The position numbers and the translations under genes were made by a program. A DNA stretch of 64,000 nt, from assembly GCA_007844125.1 (NCBI GenBank), contig CM017556.1:25833714-25897713 (forward strand), in the 5' to 3' direction. This DNA comes from Sinonovacula constricta (taxonomy: Eukaryota; Mollusca; Bivalvia; Cardiida; Solecurtidae). The notes below the pieces were generated by a model. The model did not search any database and was not told where the DNA came from. It worked only from the letters and a program-made list of their open reading frames with translations. This document shows positions 62,235 through 64,000 of this stretch, piece by piece. The stretch's first letter is position 1; every line of letters starts with the position of its first letter.

Positions 62235-62254
62235 GTAACATAGCAACTCTTAGC

Positions 62255-62365
62255 TTGTTCACATTGACCAAATTAGGCAAATGGTGTCGATCCAGATCAG
62301 CCAGCTGCTGCCTAGGAACTCTGGGATCAGCTTCTTCACTATTTGCTGCTTAATAGTACGCTCAA
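62255..62365. repeat. Dispersed repeat family R1, copy
   Basis: Contains TTAGGCAAATGGTGTCGATC, CAGATCAGCCAGCTGCTGCC and TTCTTCACTATTTGCTGC, in the order seen in the other copies. Confidence 0.45.
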
Positions 62366-62369
62366 ACTC

Positions 62370-63560
62370 CAGTCACTCGAACATCGGATCAGTAGACTTA
62401 CCTGATCGGTCGAACAAAAAAGCCAGTCCCTGCTTTTTGTCTTCTTTTTTTTTATATCAGCTGTCAGTCATCTTTTATATTGTCAACAGTCAAATTGGTT
62501 GCTGCTCCCTACAGCCTATTGTATTTTCAAGCCTTATGGGTCAAGCTGCAATATCTGCTCATAAACATTGATTATCTGTGCTGTCTAACTAACAGTGATT
62601 GTGTTTTTCATGGCTCCGCAATGTGCAACATTTAATACGTCTGTGTCAGTGTGCTCTTATTAACGGCATAAGTTTAATTGATAGAATGTTTTGTTAAATG
62701 ACGTTAAATTGCTTTGTTAATTGTTGTTTGATTTACCCTTTTAATTATCTTGTTCAAAAAGATTCACTAACAATTGATCATTTTTTTAATCAAGCAAGAA
62801 TGCTGCCACTACTTGAGAAAACAATTGTTTATGATTTATGAAAACAATAAGTTTTCTTCTCCTTACAATGCACACAAAATGATAGTGCTCATCATTGGAG
62901 GCATTGCTGTCATGGCATCAGACACATTAGAAACTGTGCGATTAATTGAAGGACCTAGAAATGGGGGGATAACCAAGTTTTGCTCCTTTCTTCTGCTGAA
63001 CAACTTAGTAAAGGACCTGGTAAGAACCACCCACATGCTCAGAAGCGTCAGGTGCACTGACGGTCCTTCAACGATTTCAAGAATACCAAGAGGATACAGA
63101 GAGCAAGCAGATGTTTCTTGGTAAAATAAATTCATTGTGAATGTGAATTGAAATATCATCCAGCAATCATAGATTTCTACAAGCAAGCATGAAATTATTA
63201 GAGATTTGATGGAGAAATAAAAGTTAATTGATTGTCATTTTGTTTTTTGTGCTAAACCTTCTGTCATTGTGTAATACGATTAGTATGTAATTAAAGTATA
63301 TACACTACATTGTACACATTATAAAATTGCAAACAGTTCTAAAATTATCACTTAGCACTGAAATAATTATGAATGGAAGTTTTTTTCACAGATGATCTCA
63401 TTCGCATGTCAATAAGAATGTTCTCCATGTCCTGACACTGACACTGGACGTCCGGTCACATCCAAAAACCAATAATAGCACAAGTTGTTCAGCCAGTTGT
63501 TTTGAATTGAATATTTAACTTGTTTCATTTCCGAATTTCCATGTTTATATTTGTCCTTTA
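62370..63560. other. Intron after exon 27, mostly unassigned
   Basis: AT-rich except about 62863-63120, where both strands stay open for roughly 100 codons (minus: RRKEQNLVIPPFLGPSIN, then MTAMPPMMSTIIL) and base composition is more coding-like. I cannot assign the product. No midasin exon is seen. Confidence 0.4.
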
Positions 63561-63710
63561 TTTCATGTTTTCATTTTGGAAATCTGTTCTGAATCTGCGT
63601 TTTCTGACACCCAGCTCAGATGCAACAGCACGACAACTTTTCCCCCTGTCCAAAAGTTTGACAACTTAGACACGATCTTCTAGTGTTAGGCATGTCGGAC
63701 ATGTTGATGC
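63560..63710 (-). pseudogene. CENP-B/Tigger-type helix-turn-helix transposase relic
   Basis: The minus strand reads LTLEDRV, a stop, then VVKLLDRGKSCRAVASELGV. This resembles the N-terminal CENP-B/pogo-type helix-turn-helix (pattern L-x-x-R-V-x-V-x-x-L-x-x-G-x-S-x-x-x-V-A-x-E-L-G-V). The internal stop, and stops soon afterwards, mark it as dead. No DDE domain was recognised nearby. It belongs to the same broad group as the MITE at 4198-5109, but a direct link is not shown. From 63710 to 64000 nothing else is supported. Confidence 0.55.
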
Positions 63711-64000
63711 TTAATACAAAGAAAAACAACTGTTCCAGATATTCCATTATATTGCTGTATCCAATTGCAGTTTGCGCATTATAATTGTAATGTTTTAGGT
63801 TTTTAGCAAATCAATTTATAGTAATAATTCCTACATAACCTTGATTTACTTTTAAAGAAACCGATGTCAGAAAATGACCATTGAGTGTCAATACAACCGA
63901 TAATAGGGCACACTAGATTAGGTGTGATTCGAGCGGGGGCTTGATGTGTACATCCAGCAAGTGACATTAATTAATTTTCCCAGTTTGACACGGCCAATTG

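Overview
This is a eukaryotic window: AT-rich, with spliced genes, long introns, many minisatellites, tRNA-derived SINE-like repeats and DNA-transposon relics. The repeat families resemble those I associate with bivalve molluscs. That assignment is an inference and was not searched.

One gene dominates. The plus strand carries 27 consecutive coding exons (1234-62234, 4,856 coding nt, about 1,618 codons) of midasin (MDN1, Rea1 in yeast), the giant AAA+ ATPase that strips assembly factors from pre-60S ribosomal particles. The phases of all 27 exons join without a frameshift. The exons run from the helical insert of the sixth AAA module, through its Walker B and arginine-rich end, far into the long alpha-helical linker. 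The first five AAA modules lie left of the window. The rest of the linker, the acidic region and the MIDAS domain lie right of it. Two introns appear to use GC donors.

At the left edge (1-762, minus strand) is the 5' coding part of a rhodopsin-like GPCR. Because midasin must continue leftwards, this receptor appears to lie antisense inside a midasin intron.

Layout: 1-770 GPCR; 1234-10557 midasin exons 1-10, with a Tigger-type MITE and a 30-bp minisatellite; 10558-38039 a 27.5-kb intron with six large minisatellites (42, 53, 39, 49, about 115 and 19 bp units), a MITE with a 9-bp target duplication, a small MITE family and SINEs; 38040-38170 exon 11; 38171-46798 an 8.6-kb intron with a second 42-bp minisatellite and an hAT relic that keeps the transposase C-terminal dimerisation region; 46799-62234 exons 12-27 with SINEs and a 157-bp tandem element; 62235-64000 the next intron, with a decayed CENP-B/Tigger helix-turn-helix.

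The most unusual signal is that at least four midasin exons (3, 4, 12, 26) are flanked by decayed tandem copies of their own exon-intron junctions. The clearest are about five degenerate copies of the start of exon 12 upstream of it, and about five or six short copies of the end of exon 26 (with its donor site) downstream of it.
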